A stretch of 64,000 nucleotides of DNA from Clostridiales bacterium (GTDB taxonomy: Bacteria; Bacillota; Clostridia; Lachnospirales; JAQSXR01). Numbering within the stretch: position 1 is the first letter of the stretch; the number at the start of each line of letters is the position of its first letter. Under the pieces are notes generated by a model that was not told the origin of the DNA, did no database searches, and saw nothing but the letters and a program-made list of their open reading frames with translations. Shown here in pieces: positions 17,041 to 26,900 of the stretch. A program made the translations under genes and the position numbers. The stretch is from NCBI GenBank assembly GCA_029256575.1, contig JAQSXR010000005.1, forward strand, positions 25,400 to 89,399, given 5' to 3'.

Positions 17041-17068
17041 ATTATACAAATTTATAGCCTTTGTAAAC
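17041..17068 (-). promoter_or_regulatory. Probable promoter of the Tad operon
   Basis: On the minus strand GTTTAC (17068-17063), 16 bp, TATAAT (17046-17041), 23 bp before tadZ. The -10 is perfect, the -35 is poor, so an activator may be needed. No other promoter was found within the following 10 kb of tightly overlapping genes. Confidence 0.45.
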
Positions 17069-17138
17069 CAAACTAATACCATGGAACTATAAATATTACA
17101 ATGATACTCTTATGAATAACATTAGGATTATTGAATAT

Positions 17139-17170
17139 AAAAAAATAAGCAGAAATTTTCTCTGCTTATT
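17139..17170 (-). terminator. Terminator of the pst-pho operon
   Basis: AATAAGCAGA/TCTGCTTATT (17144-17170) followed on the minus strand by a run of T, 77 bp after the phoR stop. Confidence 0.85.
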
Positions 17171-17246
17171 CTAGTATATCGTATTCGAAAAAACTGTAAA
17201 CCATTAAATTGAAGAAACTTAGCCCTCGTAAACTTGATCTTCTCCT

Positions 17247-18974
17247 TTATAATATCTTCGGAAGAATTATCTCAATCTTACATCCTTTTCCTTCACGGCT
17301 GTATAAAGTGATTTCCCCTTTATATTTAGCAACTGTGTGTTTTACAATCGAAAGCCCAAGTCCTGTCCCTCCAACTTTACGACTTCTTCCTTTATCTATC
17401 CGGAAAAAGCGTTCAAATACTCTAGTCTGAAATGCTCGAGGAATACCAATCCCACTATCCGTAACAATCAATTTGACGCTTTGATTATTTTCTGAAATAT
17501 CAATCTTTACATACCCATTTTCAACATTGTATTTAATTGCATTATCAATTAAATTCTGAATAATATGCTTAATATCTTCCCGTGCTATATTATAATAAAT
17601 GTCTCTTTCTGTAATTTCTAACTTAATACTCTTTGCCTTAACCTGAGGTAATAATCCATTAACAACCTCATCTACAACTGTTCTTAAGTTTAACCTTACA
17701 ATTTCTGAGCTTGCATCTCCTTCTTCTAACTGATAGATATTCAAAATATCATTAATTAATGTTATCATTCTATCTGTTTCATTTTGAATTCTCTTTAAAT
17801 AATCATTCATAACTTCACTATCTGTTATCATTCCTGAGGCTAGTATTTCCGTGAACCCTTTTACCGAGGTAAGTGGCGTCTTTAATTCATGTGATGCATT
17901 TGCAACGAACTCTGATCTAATTTGTTCTGTTTTTCTAACATGCGTAACATCTGATAATACCATTAGTATTCCTTTTGTATCTCGTTTTCCATCTTCTTTA
18001 AAGTATGCAGGTATGATCTTAACTGAAATGACAGCCCCTTCTTGCGTCTCTTCACTATCAAAAAGTACTGATTGCAACTTTTCTTTAGAAGAAATTATAG
18101 CACTTGTAATTTTCTCATCTCTAGACAAATAGCTTAAGTCTTGCCCTATCGAATTACCCCCTACATTAAAATATTGTTTGGCCGCTCTATTTATATGTAA
18201 GATCTTTAAATCCATACCGATTAAAACTAATCCTTCATTTACATTTTCAAGTATAAAACTATATTTGTTTTTTTCATCCTCAAGCATATTAAGGGAACTT
18301 GTAAGGTTTTCTGACATGCTATTAAGTCTATAAATAATTGGATTAATTTCTTCATATTTTGTTGGTTCTATTTTAATGATCTGCTCAACGGTACCAACAT
18401 TTTTAATAGCCAATTCTACTGACTTTAACGGTTTTATAATATCATTCGCTGTTTTTCTAGCAACGCCTTGTGAAAATAATATAGCAGCAAAACATCCAAT
18501 AATTATCGCCGGTATCAAACTTACCATGCTATGTTTTACAAAATCAATCGGAACTGCTAACCTAATTACGGTTCCTTCTTCTGTGGCTTTTGCTACATAA
18601 AGCATACTTGAATTCAAAGTAGTAGAAAATCTCTTAACAATAGAAAATTTATCACTAGAAGCATTTTTAATTTCCTCTCGATCAATATGATTTTCCATAT
18701 TTGTTATATCTGCTCGTGAATCTCCAATTACCGTTCCGTCTTGTGAAATTATTGTTACTCTATTATTTCCTATTAATTCATCTAGTTTTTCGGCTGTTTG
18801 GTTTGGAGAGGTTGTTAAGTTGTATTCAACTAAAATAACATTTATCATGCTTTTCATATTGCGGGTTAGTTCTTTTTCTCTAATATTACCAACCGTTATG
18901 GCACTAATTAACCCGCTTAATATTACAGCAGATACCGATATCAAAAAACATCTTATTATGACCATTCTCTTCAT
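17247..18974 (-). CDS. phoR: PhoR-type sensor histidine kinase
   Basis: A membrane sensor kinase of 575 residues. Helix 1 (8-28), an exterior domain (29-140), helix 2 (about 150-170), HAMP, a PAS domain (about 235-330, NVNEGLVLIGMDLKILHINR), the HisKA H-box ANASHELKTPLTSV, and an ATPase domain with NLIDNAIKY, DSGIGIP and GGTGLGLSIV. It should phosphorylate PhoP when phosphate is low and be held off by PhoU and the Pst transporter. It is the last gene of the pst-phoU-phoP-phoR cluster, 36 bp after phoP, which supports the assignment. Confidence 0.93.
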   Translation of the reverse strand: MKRMVIIRCFLISVSAVILSGLISAITVGNIREKELTRNMKSMINVILVEYNLTTSPNQTAEKLDELIGNNRVTIISQDGTVIGDSRADITNMENHIDREEIKNASSDKFSIVKRFSTTLNSSMLYVAKATEEGTVIRLAVPIDFVKHSMVSLIPAIIIGCFAAILFSQGVARKTANDIIKPLKSVELAIKNVGTVEQIIKIEPTKYEEINPIIYRLNSMSENLTSSLNMLEDEKNKYSFILENVNEGLVLIGMDLKILHINRAAKQYFNVGGNSIGQDLSYLSRDEKITSAIISSKEKLQSVLFDSEETQEGAVISVKIIPAYFKEDGKRDTKGILMVLSDVTHVRKTEQIRSEFVANASHELKTPLTSVKGFTEILASGMITDSEVMNDYLKRIQNETDRMITLINDILNIYQLEEGDASSEIVRLNLRTVVDEVVNGLLPQVKAKSIKLEITERDIYYNIAREDIKHIIQNLIDNAIKYNVENGYVKIDISENNQSVKLIVTDSGIGIPRAFQTRVFERFFRIDKGRSRKVGGTGLGLSIVKHTVAKYKGEITLYSREGKGCKIEIILPKIL

Positions 18975-19010
18975 AAGTAACCCCTCTCCCTTTGCCTCAT
19001 TTTCAAAATA

Positions 19011-19706
19011 TTACTCAATGGAAAATGTGTAACCTACACCTCTTACCGTTTTAATGTATTGAGTAGATTCTGCAGTCAATCCAAGCTTAGATCTCAGGCT
19101 TTTAATATGTACATCTAAGGTTCTTGTTTCTCCTATAAAATCGATTCCCCATACTATATTTAAGAGTTCTTCTCTTGGAACAACTCTTTGTCTATTGTTA
19201 ACTAATATCTTAAGTAAGTCATATTCTTTTAGCGTTAACTCAATTTGGTTACCATTCTTATATACCGCATGTTTATTTAAATCAATTTGCAAATCGTATA
19301 CTTCAATTGATTCTTCTAACTTTTGTCCTCTACCTTCACTTCTTCTTAATACCGCTCTAATTCTGGCACCAATTTCTAGGATTCCAAAAGGTTTTGCAAT
19401 ATAATCATCAGCTCCTAAATCCAATCCCTTTACTTTGTCTGTTTCATTCCCTTTTGCTGTTAATATTATTACTGGTATATCAACATAATTTTTATTTGAT
19501 TTAAGTCTTTTTAATGTTTCCATTCCATCAATTCCAGGAAGCATTATATCTAACAAGATTAATTTAGGGATTACTTCTTCTATCTTAATCAGCATCTCTT
19601 CTGCACATTCAAATGCTTGAACTTGATAGGAAAATGAAGTAATTGTACATTTTAAGACTTCTCTAATATTTTCATCATCCTCAACTACAAAAATTGGTTG
19701 ATCCAT
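19011..19706 (-). CDS. phoP: PhoP/PhoB-type response regulator
   Basis: An OmpR-family regulator of 231 residues. The receiver domain has the acidic pair at EDDEN, phospho-acceptor Asp53 in LILLDIMLPG, and Lys in AKPFG. The C-terminal winged helix ends with TRTLDVHIKSLRSKLG and VRGVGYTF. It is expected to bind the TTTACA repeats upstream of pstS. Its place between phoU and phoR makes the phosphate role likely. Confidence 0.94.
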   Translation of the reverse strand: MDQPIFVVEDDENIREVLKCTITSFSYQVQAFECAEEMLIKIEEVIPKLILLDIMLPGIDGMETLKRLKSNKNYVDIPVIILTAKGNETDKVKGLDLGADDYIAKPFGILEIGARIRAVLRRSEGRGQKLEESIEVYDLQIDLNKHAVYKNGNQIELTLKEYDLLKILVNNRQRVVPREELLNIVWGIDFIGETRTLDVHIKSLRSKLGLTAESTQYIKTVRGVGYTFSIE

Positions 19707-19726
19707 ACAATTCCCCCCTACTCTCT

Positions 19727-20389
19727 TTAGAATATCCTAGTTTTTTTGTGTTCTCCTGTAACATACAATGTAACCCATTCACAAATATTTGTTGCATGAT
19801 CGCCTATTCTCTCAAGATATTTTGCAATCATCATAATATCAATGGCCTGTTCTGCTTTAGCAGGTGATTTAGATAGATATTCAATTACATCCATTCTAAC
19901 TTTCAAAAATAAATTATCTACGATATCATCATCAACGATTGTCTCTTCCGCAAGGGTTAGGTCACTTCTTATAAATGCATCAATTGAAGAATGAACCATT
20001 GCTATTGCTGCTTTTGCCATTGGAGTCAAGTGAGTAGCAATTTCGATAAGATCACTTCCATCGAAATGCAAGCTAAGGTCTGCTATATCTGCAGCTTGGT
20101 CGCCTATTCGTTCCATATCTGTTATTATCTTTAAAGCAGTAGATATTGCCCTAAGGTCAGTTGCTACCGGTTGTTGACGAAGAAGTAGTGTAATACATCT
20201 TTGTTCGATAGATTTTTCCATTTCATCAACATCATTATCATTCATAATAATTTCTTTTGCAAGTACTTTGTCTCTATTTTCTAGTGCCATCACCGACTGC
20301 TCTATTCTTTTTTCTACTAGGTTACCCATTCTTACAAGTTCATTATTTAATTCTTCAAGTTGGCTTTCAAAACTAGCTCTTCTTGTCAT
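19727..20389 (-). CDS. phoU: PhoU phosphate signalling regulator
   Basis: A 220-residue all-helical protein with the two PhoU repeats, each with the metal-binding E/DxxxD pattern (MERIGDQAADIADL and LERIGDHATNICEW). PhoU links the Pst transporter to PhoR and blocks signalling when phosphate is plentiful. The position after pstB is canonical. Confidence 0.97.
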   Translation of the reverse strand: MTRRASFESQLEELNNELVRMGNLVEKRIEQSVMALENRDKVLAKEIIMNDNDVDEMEKSIEQRCITLLLRQQPVATDLRAISTALKIITDMERIGDQAADIADLSLHFDGSDLIEIATHLTPMAKAAIAMVHSSIDAFIRSDLTLAEETIVDDDIVDNLFLKVRMDVIEYLSKSPAKAEQAIDIMMIAKYLERIGDHATNICEWVTLYVTGEHKKTRIF

Positions 20390-20451
20390 ATTACTAACCT
20401 CCTAATATTATATATTTATACTATTTTTATATTTATATCTAATTTTATATA

Positions 20452-21213
20452 TCAACCAAATCTTCCTGTAATATAATCTTCCGTTTTTTTCTCTTTTGGC
20501 ATACTAAATATTTGTTGTGTATTATCATATTCTATCACTTCACCTACGAGAAAAAAAGCTGTTTTATCTGAAATTCTTGCTGCCTGCTGCATATTATGCG
20601 TTACTATTGCTATAGTATACTTTTCTTTTAGATCACTCATTAACTCTTCAATTTTAATAGTAGAAATCGGGTCAAGTGCAGAAGTTGGTTCATCCATCAG
20701 CAATACTTCTGGTTGTACCGCTAATGCTCTAGCAATACATAAACGTTGTTGCTGACCACCTGATAGTCCCAAAGCTGATTTCCGAAGCCTATCCTTCACT
20801 TCATCCCAAAGAGCCGCTCCTTTTAATGACTCCTCTACAATTTTATCAAGTTCAGTTTTATTTTTAATTCCATGTATTCTAGGAGCATAAGCTACGTTGT
20901 CATAAATACTCATAGGAAATGGATTTGGTTTTTGAAATACCATACCTATTTTTTTTCTGAGTAGCGTTACATCCACCCTCGAATCATATATATTTTCCTC
21001 ATCCAACAAAATCTTTCCTGTTATTTTTATATCTTCTACTAAATCGTTCATTCTATTTATAGTTTTTAAACATGTGGATTTTCCACAGCCAGATGGTCCT
21101 ATAAATGCAGTAATTTTGTTCGTCTCAATATCCATAGACACATTTTTTAACGCATGGTTGTCTCCGTAATAAACACTAAGTCCATCTATTTTAATTTTAA
21201 TATTGTTATCCAT
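20452..21213 (-). CDS. pstB: PstB, phosphate ABC transporter ATPase
   Basis: A 253-residue ABC ATPase that drives high-affinity phosphate import. Walker [12 protein letters not shown], signature [16 protein letters not shown], Walker [15 protein letters not shown], and the PstB-specific [19 protein letters not shown]. It is 5 bp after pstA. Confidence 0.98.
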   Translation of the reverse strand: MDNNIKIKIDGLSVYYGDNHALKNVSMDIETNKITAFIGPSGCGKSTCLKTINRMNDLVEDIKITGKILLDEENIYDSRVDVTLLRKKIGMVFQKPNPFPMSIYDNVAYAPRIHGIKNKTELDKIVEESLKGAALWDEVKDRLRKSALGLSGGQQQRLCIARALAVQPEVLLMDEPTSALDPISTIKIEELMSDLKEKYTIAIVTHNMQQAARISDKTAFFLVGEVIEYDNTQQIFSMPKEKKTEDYITGRFG

Positions 21214-21217
21214 CCTA

Positions 21218-22072
21218 TCACCCTTTCTTTAGGGCAGCTGCAAATTTCTTAGCTGCAAAATTAATAATTAAAACTATTATCATAAGTACTGATGCAATTG
21301 CATACGTTATTTCTAAATTTTCACCACGCATAGCATATTGGTATAGCTGAACAGTCAGTGTTGCTCCAGAACTTCTCAAGTGTGTAAAGAATCCTTTGGG
21401 TAACATATATCCTATTCCTGCCGTAAATATAAGAGCCGCAGATTCTCCAACAATTCTACCAATACTTAAAATAATAGAAGTCATTATTCCTGGTAGTGCT
21501 GACGGAAGAAGAATAGTTCTTATTAGGTATAGTCTTGTTGCTCCTAATCCAATGGCTCCTTCTCTATAGCTATTTGGCACAGTTTTCAATGCTTCTTGTG
21601 TTGTTCTAACAATCGTCGGCATTACCATAATTGCTAACGTCAAGGCACCGGATAATAATGAATACCCCATTTTTAGAAATACTCCAAAAAATACAAATCC
21701 AAATAGTCCAAATATGATAGACGGAATTCCTGCTAATGTTTGTGTCGTAAATTCTATGACCTTTACAAACTTGTTATTCTTTTTCGAATATTCACTTAAA
21801 TAGATCGCTGCTCCAATTGATATAGGGGTAGTAACCACAAGCGTTACAACAATAATATATATTGTATTGATAATCATAGGTAAAATTCCAACTGTTCCTT
21901 TGAGTTCACTTGGTGCAGTTGTTAATAATTCTGTGTTAATAGCAGGAATACCTCTTACGAAGATATATCCCATTATATAAACAACCATAGCTATTGTAAA
22001 AAATGCGCAAAATTTTATTAATGTTTTAATTAATAAATCACTGATACGCAATTTCTTTCTCTGTAGTTTCAT
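21218..22072 (-). CDS. pstA: PstA, phosphate ABC transporter permease
   Basis: A 284-residue permease with six membrane helices and the coupling loop [19 protein letters not shown] that contacts PstB. The start is set at 22072 because AGGAGG lies 7 bases before that ATG; the reading frame is open further upstream to 22099, inside pstC. It pairs with PstC as the membrane channel. Confidence 0.96.
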   Translation of the reverse strand: MKLQRKKLRISDLLIKTLIKFCAFFTIAMVVYIMGYIFVRGIPAINTELLTTAPSELKGTVGILPMIINTIYIIVVTLVVTTPISIGAAIYLSEYSKKNNKFVKVIEFTTQTLAGIPSIIFGLFGFVFFGVFLKMGYSLLSGALTLAIMVMPTIVRTTQEALKTVPNSYREGAIGLGATRLYLIRTILLPSALPGIMTSIILSIGRIVGESAALIFTAGIGYMLPKGFFTHLRSSGATLTVQLYQYAMRGENLEITYAIASVLMIIVLIINFAAKKFAAALKKG

Positions 22073-22085
22073 GTGATACCTCCTA

Positions 22086-23036
22086 CTATTTTCTTTCACT
22101 CTTAATTAATCTGGTTAGTACTATGTTAATTATCATAATAAATAAAAATAATACCAAACCAATTCCAAATAGTGCTTGTCTATGAAGACCGGTCGAATAC
22201 GACATTTCGGATACAATTCCGGTTGTTAAAAAACGAACGCTTTCAAATATTTTTGGCATATTAACTGCATTACCTGCAACCATAATTACTGCCATCGTCT
22301 CTCCGACTGCACGACCAATACCTAATACAACACCGGTTAATATTGTTGACTTAGCTGCTGGTATTTGAACTTTGAATATTGTCTGTATTTGTGTGGCCCC
22401 TAATCCTAATGATGCTTCTTTATATTCAATTGGTACACTTCGAAGTCCTGTTTCTGTAATGCTAATTACTGTAGGTAAAATCATAATTGCTAGAATAATT
22501 ATCGCTGAAAACAAACATGCTCCTAGTGATAAATCAAATGTTTTTGCAACAAAGGGTACAATAACCATCATACCAATAAGACCATATATTACAGAAGGTA
22601 TTCCTGCCAATAGCTCAATCGCTGGTTTTAAAATCTTTGTTAACCATTTGGGAGCTAACTCTACAATATATACCGCAACCAATATTCCAACTGGTACACC
22701 GATTACAATTGCCCCTAAAGTTGCATAGACCGATGATAATATTAATGGTAAAATACCAAACTTTGGATCTCCCGCCGTTGGCTTCCACTCTTGTCCAAAA
22801 ATAAAATCACCTACTCCAATTTTTAGAATAGCTGGACCCCCAGAAAAAACCATATAAGCTGTAATTAAAATTACTGCTATTACCGCAATGCTTGCACAAA
22901 ACATGAATATTATTTTAGCTGAAATATCTATTTTATTTTTATTATTTTTAGTTGAATTTATAGTATTTTTATTAAAGTTAGAGGGCTTTATGTTATTACT
23001 ATTTAAAGCTAAACTCTCTGTTGTCTTTGTTATCAT
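22086..23036 (-). CDS. pstC: PstC, phosphate ABC transporter permease
   Basis: A 316-residue permease with six helices and the coupling loop ETGLRSVPIEYKEASLGLGA. The N-terminal 40 residues are an Asn/Lys-rich cytoplasmic extension before the first helix. GAGGAG lies before the ATG. It follows pstS after a strong intercistronic hairpin. Confidence 0.96.
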   Translation of the reverse strand: MITKTTESLALNSNNIKPSNFNKNTINSTKNNKNKIDISAKIIFMFCASIAVIAVILITAYMVFSGGPAILKIGVGDFIFGQEWKPTAGDPKFGILPLILSSVYATLGAIVIGVPVGILVAVYIVELAPKWLTKILKPAIELLAGIPSVIYGLIGMMVIVPFVAKTFDLSLGACLFSAIIILAIMILPTVISITETGLRSVPIEYKEASLGLGATQIQTIFKVQIPAAKSTILTGVVLGIGRAVGETMAVIMVAGNAVNMPKIFESVRFLTTGIVSEMSYSTGLHRQALFGIGLVLFLFIMIINIVLTRLIKSERK

Positions 23037-23095
23037 ACCGGTCTCCTCTCATAAATCTTTCACTCATACCAACCTTCTCAAATAAATCCTTAAAT

Positions 23096-23124
23096 GCACT
23101 GTAATCGCCATGCGAATACAGTGC
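23096..23124 (-). promoter_or_regulatory. Intercistronic hairpin between pstS and pstC
   Basis: GCACTGTA / TACAGTGC with an inner TCGC/GCGA stem around ATG. It has no T-run on either side, so it is not a classical terminator. It probably protects the 3' end of the pstS message so that the binding protein is made in excess over the permease. Confidence 0.65.
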
Positions 23125-23150
23125 TAAGTAGGTTTTATTTAGATCTATAA

Positions 23151-24026
23151 TTAATCAAGAACAGATATGCAACCTTTTAAAACTATTATTTCTTGGCCTT
23201 CCGCACTTAATATATATTCAATAAATGCTTTTGCTTGTTCCGTTTCTGCCATCGTTATCATCATAAATGGTCTTTGTAATGGATATGCACCTGATTTAAT
23301 ATTCTCAGCTGTCGCTTCTGCTCCATCAACTTTTACTGTAATAATTGAATCATCTACATAATCCAATGATACATACCCAATTGCACCCGGTGTCGTTGCT
23401 ACAAGATTCTTAACTTGACCAGTTTCATTTAATTCAGATTTATATTGGGCTTCATCTTTAACACCTACTATTTCTTCAAAGCCATCTCTTGTTCCTGATC
23501 CAGCTTCACGTCCAACAACTACTATCTCTGCATCATCTCCACCAACATCGCTCCAGTTTGTTATTTCTCCTTTGAATATTGATGCAATTTGGTCTTTTGA
23601 CAATTCTACAACTTTGTTATTCTTATTTACGATAACTGCGATGCCGTCAATCGCTACCTTATATTCATTTAGTCCTTCTTGTTTTTCTGAATCTTTAATT
23701 GCACGACTTACATTTCCAATATCAGAAACGCCATCCTTAACATTTACCACACCTGCACTTGAACCACCTAATTGTACATCTACTGTAACATTTTCATTTT
23801 TTAACATAAATCCTTCTGCTAATGCTTTTGCTATCTTTTCCATTGAAGTTGAACCACTCAAATTAATTTGTCCACTAAGAGTTTTCCCTTCTGTATCTGT
23901 GCCACCTACATCTGTAGTTTCTGTTTTCGTTTTGTCATTTGTTTCATCGTTAATTTCTGTTTTACATCCTGCCAATCCCACAGTTGCTAATGCAACTACC
24001 ATCAACATTGCTATAATCTTCTTCAT
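23151..24026 (-). CDS. pstS: PstS, phosphate-binding lipoprotein
   Basis: A 291-residue secreted binding protein. It has a lipoprotein signal peptide with lipobox LAGC (Cys21) and a Thr/Asp-rich linker, then the PBP-like domain. Phosphate-contact motifs are visible: LSGSTSMEKIAKAL, GREAGSGTRDGFEEIVG and TTPGAIGYVSL. It is the first gene of the pst-pho operon, directly behind the Pho box. AGGAGGAAT is the ribosome site. Confidence 0.97.
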   Translation of the reverse strand: MKKIIAMLMVVALATVGLAGCKTEINDETNDKTKTETTDVGGTDTEGKTLSGQINLSGSTSMEKIAKALAEGFMLKNENVTVDVQLGGSSAGVVNVKDGVSDIGNVSRAIKDSEKQEGLNEYKVAIDGIAVIVNKNNKVVELSKDQIASIFKGEITNWSDVGGDDAEIVVVGREAGSGTRDGFEEIVGVKDEAQYKSELNETGQVKNLVATTPGAIGYVSLDYVDDSIITVKVDGAEATAENIKSGAYPLQRPFMMITMAETEQAKAFIEYILSAEGQEIIVLKGCISVLD

Positions 24027-24107
24027 AAGATTATTCCTCCTATTTGTCTTTTATTTTGTTTACATTCTGATTGTATCTTCTTTCGAGTAGTTACAAAATC
24101 ATTACCT

Positions 24108-24135
24108 GGTAAATAGTTTGTAAAGTTTTTGTAAA
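24108..24135 (-). promoter_or_regulatory. Pho box of three TTTACA repeats upstream of pstS
   Basis: On the minus strand TTTACA (24135-24130), TTTACA (24124-24119) and TTTACC (24113-24108) are spaced exactly 11 bp apart, one helical turn, as in Gram-positive PhoP sites. A -10 TACAAT at 24075-24070 follows, with a poor -35, as expected for an activated promoter. Confidence 0.8.
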
Positions 24136-24143
24136 GTTATGTA

Positions 24144-24177
24144 TAAAAAAACAACGTAAGAATTTCTTACGTTGTTA
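24144..24177 (-). terminator. Terminator after the PAP2 gene
   Basis: CAACGTAAGAA / TTCTTACGTTG followed by a T-run on the minus strand. It isolates the pst operon from the phospholipid genes. Confidence 0.85.
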
Positions 24178-24185
24178 TAACTTTA

Positions 24186-24731
24186 CTATCTTATATATCC
24201 TTCATGCTTTATTTCAACTACTTTTTTTACAATTTTATGAGCAACGATAGCAAATAGTGTTCCTAATATAGCACCAAATAATACATCTGAAACATAGTGA
24301 ACATATAAATATATTCTTGAAAAAGCAATAGTAAAAGCAATAATAAGAGCTGGGATCCCAATTTTTTTGTTTATATAAAGTAAAGATACTGCTGCGGCAA
24401 AGGATGAGGTTGCATGCCCCGAAGGGAATGAATATTCACCTGGCATGTTAATCAACAATACAATATCATCCAATCCTGCAAACGGCCTAGGCCTTGCAAC
24501 AAGATTCTTAATTAGCAAATTACACATAATTACTGATAATAGTAAAGATAAGGCCGTTGCATACCCACCCAATCTTGTTTTTTTATAAACAATCAACATA
24601 ATAGCTACAACAATCCAAATAAATCCTGCATTACCTAGCTTTGTTATCGTAGGAATAATATTATCTAAAAATTCACTTCTAATATTTTCTGTGATAAAAT
24701 TTAACAGTCTTGTATCTATATTAGTTATCAT
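24186..24731 (-). CDS. PAP2 family membrane phosphatase
   Basis: A 181-residue membrane protein with the three PAP2 phosphatase motifs: KNLVARPRPF, PSGHATSSFAA and SRIYLYVHYVSDVLFG. It removes phosphate from lipid phosphates such as phosphatidic acid, phosphatidylglycerophosphate or undecaprenyl pyrophosphate. It is the third gene behind psd and pssA (31 bp gap), which makes a phospholipid substrate plausible. Confidence 0.9.
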   Translation of the reverse strand: MITNIDTRLLNFITENIRSEFLDNIIPTITKLGNAGFIWIVVAIMLIVYKKTRLGGYATALSLLLSVIMCNLLIKNLVARPRPFAGLDDIVLLINMPGEYSFPSGHATSSFAAAVSLLYINKKIGIPALIIAFTIAFSRIYLYVHYVSDVLFGAILGTLFAIVAHKIVKKVVEIKHEGYIR

Positions 24732-24762
24732 AATTATCTTCCTTTATATTTGGAATTTAATT

Positions 24763-25401
24763 CTATAGCACTATCACAAATTTATATATTAAACCAATGT
24801 ATGAAAATAATGCAGTTAATCCAACAAAAAATGAAAATATTCCGTATTTCTTATGTTTCATACTAGAAACCATCATAAGTGCTAAAACTATAAAGAGCGG
24901 AGCTGTAAAATAATCTATATTATTTTTTAGAAAAGGTACCACGCCACTAAGTGTATACATACCAAAAATTGTTATGATTCCACTTGCAATCGGGGATGAC
25001 ATCCCTGTAAAGAATCCTTTTTCACCTTTAGTCGTATTTAGATTATAGTATGCTAATCGAATAATTCCACAAACCATATAAATAACATATGAAATAACTG
25101 ACCACCACGTTCTTGAACCTAATATATACCCAAGTGCTGGAATTAATACGCAAAAATTAAAACAGTCATTTAAAGAATCTAACATTTCTCCAAACTCTGA
25201 AGTCTTCTTTATTTTCCTTGCTACGAAACCATCTGATAGGTCACAAAAATGTGTAAGACCAACTAATGTTACCATTAGAAGAAGTTCTCCTCTAATCCCA
25301 GCAAATAATGCAAGCAACCCTATTGTAGTGCCCGTTAACGTTATCAGGCATGGTACATTTAAACATGTTAATTGACCAAATGTTCTTCTAATTGTATTCA
25401 T
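24763..25401 (-). CDS. pssA: CDP-diacylglycerol-serine O-phosphatidyltransferase
   Basis: A 212-residue integral membrane protein with the CDP-alcohol phosphatidyltransferase motif DG-x2-AR-x8-G-x3-D-x3-D (SDGFVARKIKKTSEFGEMLD, with a further D in SLND). Phosphatidylserine synthase is chosen over PgsA because psd lies 1 bp upstream. Together they make phosphatidylserine and then phosphatidylethanolamine. Confidence 0.9.
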   Translation of the reverse strand: MNTIRRTFGQLTCLNVPCLITLTGTTIGLLALFAGIRGELLLMVTLVGLTHFCDLSDGFVARKIKKTSEFGEMLDSLNDCFNFCVLIPALGYILGSRTWWSVISYVIYMVCGIIRLAYYNLNTTKGEKGFFTGMSSPIASGIITIFGMYTLSGVVPFLKNNIDYFTAPLFIVLALMMVSSMKHKKYGIFSFFVGLTALFSYIGLIYKFVIVL

Positions 25402-25402
25402 T

Positions 25403-26278
25403 TTAACGTCTCCCTATCTTCTCTCCAACCTTTACTTTTGTCTCATATCCCAACTCTGTCTGTAGCAAGATGTCTTGATCAATCGTAACTGAATCTTTCT
25501 TAAGTAACATAATAATCATAGAACCACCGAACTTAAAATAGCTTAGTTCTTCACCCCTAGTATAATTTTTTTCCAAACCAGCGGAATGTATAATACTACC
25601 AACAAATAAAGCACCTATCTCTATCATAATAACATCTTTGAAGTTATTTGTCTTAAGGATATTAACAACTCTTTTATTTTCACAATACATATTCTTAACT
25701 CTACTCCATGCCAAAGGGTTAACCGTATGCAGTGCCCCTTTGATGTTCTTGGAATACACAATTCGCGCATCATCAAAGAAGTGTGCCCTATGATAATGAT
25801 AAGGAGAAAGTCTAAATCTAATACATGTTCCTCCATTATATTCTTCAGCAAGCTTGCTATCACCAATTAATTCTTCTAACTTGTATGTATGATTCTTAGC
25901 CTGTATAACAGAGTCCTTATTAATTCCTTGCCATACAGAAATATTTGCTTCACACGGAGAAACTAATACATCTTGTCTCATATCAAATTTCAAATTTAAT
26001 TTTTCACGTGCGAAAAAAGAGTTTAACGTATTAAACCCTTGTTTATATTCAGATAAATTAATATTTAAATCCTTAACCATTCTGCCAATTAGTCGTTTGC
26101 TTATTGGTAAATCAGCATACTTACCATATAACTTGCTAGCAAATGTATTATATACAACGGGTTTACTAATAAACCTTCCAGCAGCTGTGTCGTACATAAT
26201 CTTCAAGAATTTATCTCCCATTACTTTTTCGATCTCGTATCTTTGACTCTCCCTATCATATAAAATGATATTCCCCAA
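25403..26278 (-). CDS. psd: Phosphatidylserine decarboxylase proenzyme
   Basis: A 291-residue enzyme producing phosphatidylethanolamine. The self-cleavage site that yields the pyruvoyl group is FGGSMI near residue 250 (Ser becomes pyruvate). SPYHYHRAH and GSIIHSAG are conserved family motifs, and FNTLNSFFARE is the N-terminal signature. The start is TTG at 26278, preceded by AAGGATGTG. First gene of a psd-pssA-PAP2 operon. Confidence 0.95.
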   Translation of the reverse strand: MGNIILYDRESQRYEIEKVMGDKFLKIMYDTAAGRFISKPVVYNTFASKLYGKYADLPISKRLIGRMVKDLNINLSEYKQGFNTLNSFFAREKLNLKFDMRQDVLVSPCEANISVWQGINKDSVIQAKNHTYKLEELIGDSKLAEEYNGGTCIRFRLSPYHYHRAHFFDDARIVYSKNIKGALHTVNPLAWSRVKNMYCENKRVVNILKTNNFKDVIMIEIGALFVGSIIHSAGLEKNYTRGEELSYFKFGGSMIIMLLKKDSVTIDQDILLQTELGYETKVKVGEKIGRR

Positions 26279-26365
26279 TATGACACATCCTTACACTTGT
26301 AGATTGCATACATATAATTATAGTATAGACATGCCTTTAAATCAAGTTATATTTTACTGCGATAT

Positions 26366-26608
26366 TTATGAGATTAATAACAAAGTAAGCATTCCAGGAA
26401 GTCCTAATGTACCAATCGTACATATCGTTATTGGATTTATCCCAATCTCAATTCCAAGAGTTTGATTAAGTATGTAAATTGCTAGGCCACCGACTACAGC
26501 TCTGACAGCAAATATACCCAGAGCCTTTCTTTTCTTAATAAATAAGTAAACACCAAATATCAATACACAACTTATTATCATTAGTATGAGTATTTGATTC
26601 TCACTCAT
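26366..26608 (-). CDS. bofA: BofA family sporulation protein
   Basis: An 80-residue protein with two membrane helices and the C-terminal INPITICTIGTLGLPGMLTLL pattern split around Thr; the GLPG turn is the BofA signature. BofA holds the SpoIVFB protease inactive until the forespore signals, delaying sigma-K processing. Its position after yaaL is conserved from Bacillus. It overlaps yaaL by 4 bp. Confidence 0.88.
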   Translation of the reverse strand: MSENQILILMIISCVLIFGVYLFIKKRKALGIFAVRAVVGGLAIYILNQTLGIEIGINPITICTIGTLGLPGMLTLLLIS

Positions 26609-26862
26609 CCCATTACACCTCTTATTTGTTTTGTTTTCGCTATACCCATTAAGTAATTATACTTTGTTTGTAGTGCTTTTATTTCATAAATACAACTATC
26701 TATGAGCTCAGGTTCGGTTACATTATGAAACTTAGTATATGCACATTCTAATGATAATTCCGTGTTTTTGATAGCTTTGAGAATTTCATCTTCTTCACTA
26801 ACAAAATTTACAACTATTAATTCTTCATTTATGTCATTTCTTATTTTTTTACTAAAACCCAT
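26605..26862 (-). CDS. yaaL: YaaL family protein (DUF2508)
   Basis: An 85-residue helical protein with the YaaL pattern: MGFSKKIRNDI, an acidic N-terminal part, and the C-terminal ALQTKYNYLMGIAK. Its function is unknown; the family keeps its place between recR and bofA in many Firmicutes. The ATG at 26862 has GGGTG 8 bases upstream; ATG at 26868 and GTG at 26877 are alternatives. Confidence 0.8.
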   Translation of the reverse strand: MGFSKKIRNDINEELIVVNFVSEEDEILKAIKNTELSLECAYTKFHNVTEPELIDSCIYEIKALQTKYNYLMGIAKTKQIRGVMG

Positions 26863-26900
26863 TATCATCACACCCACTTTTTTTATTTACTTCATGGTAT

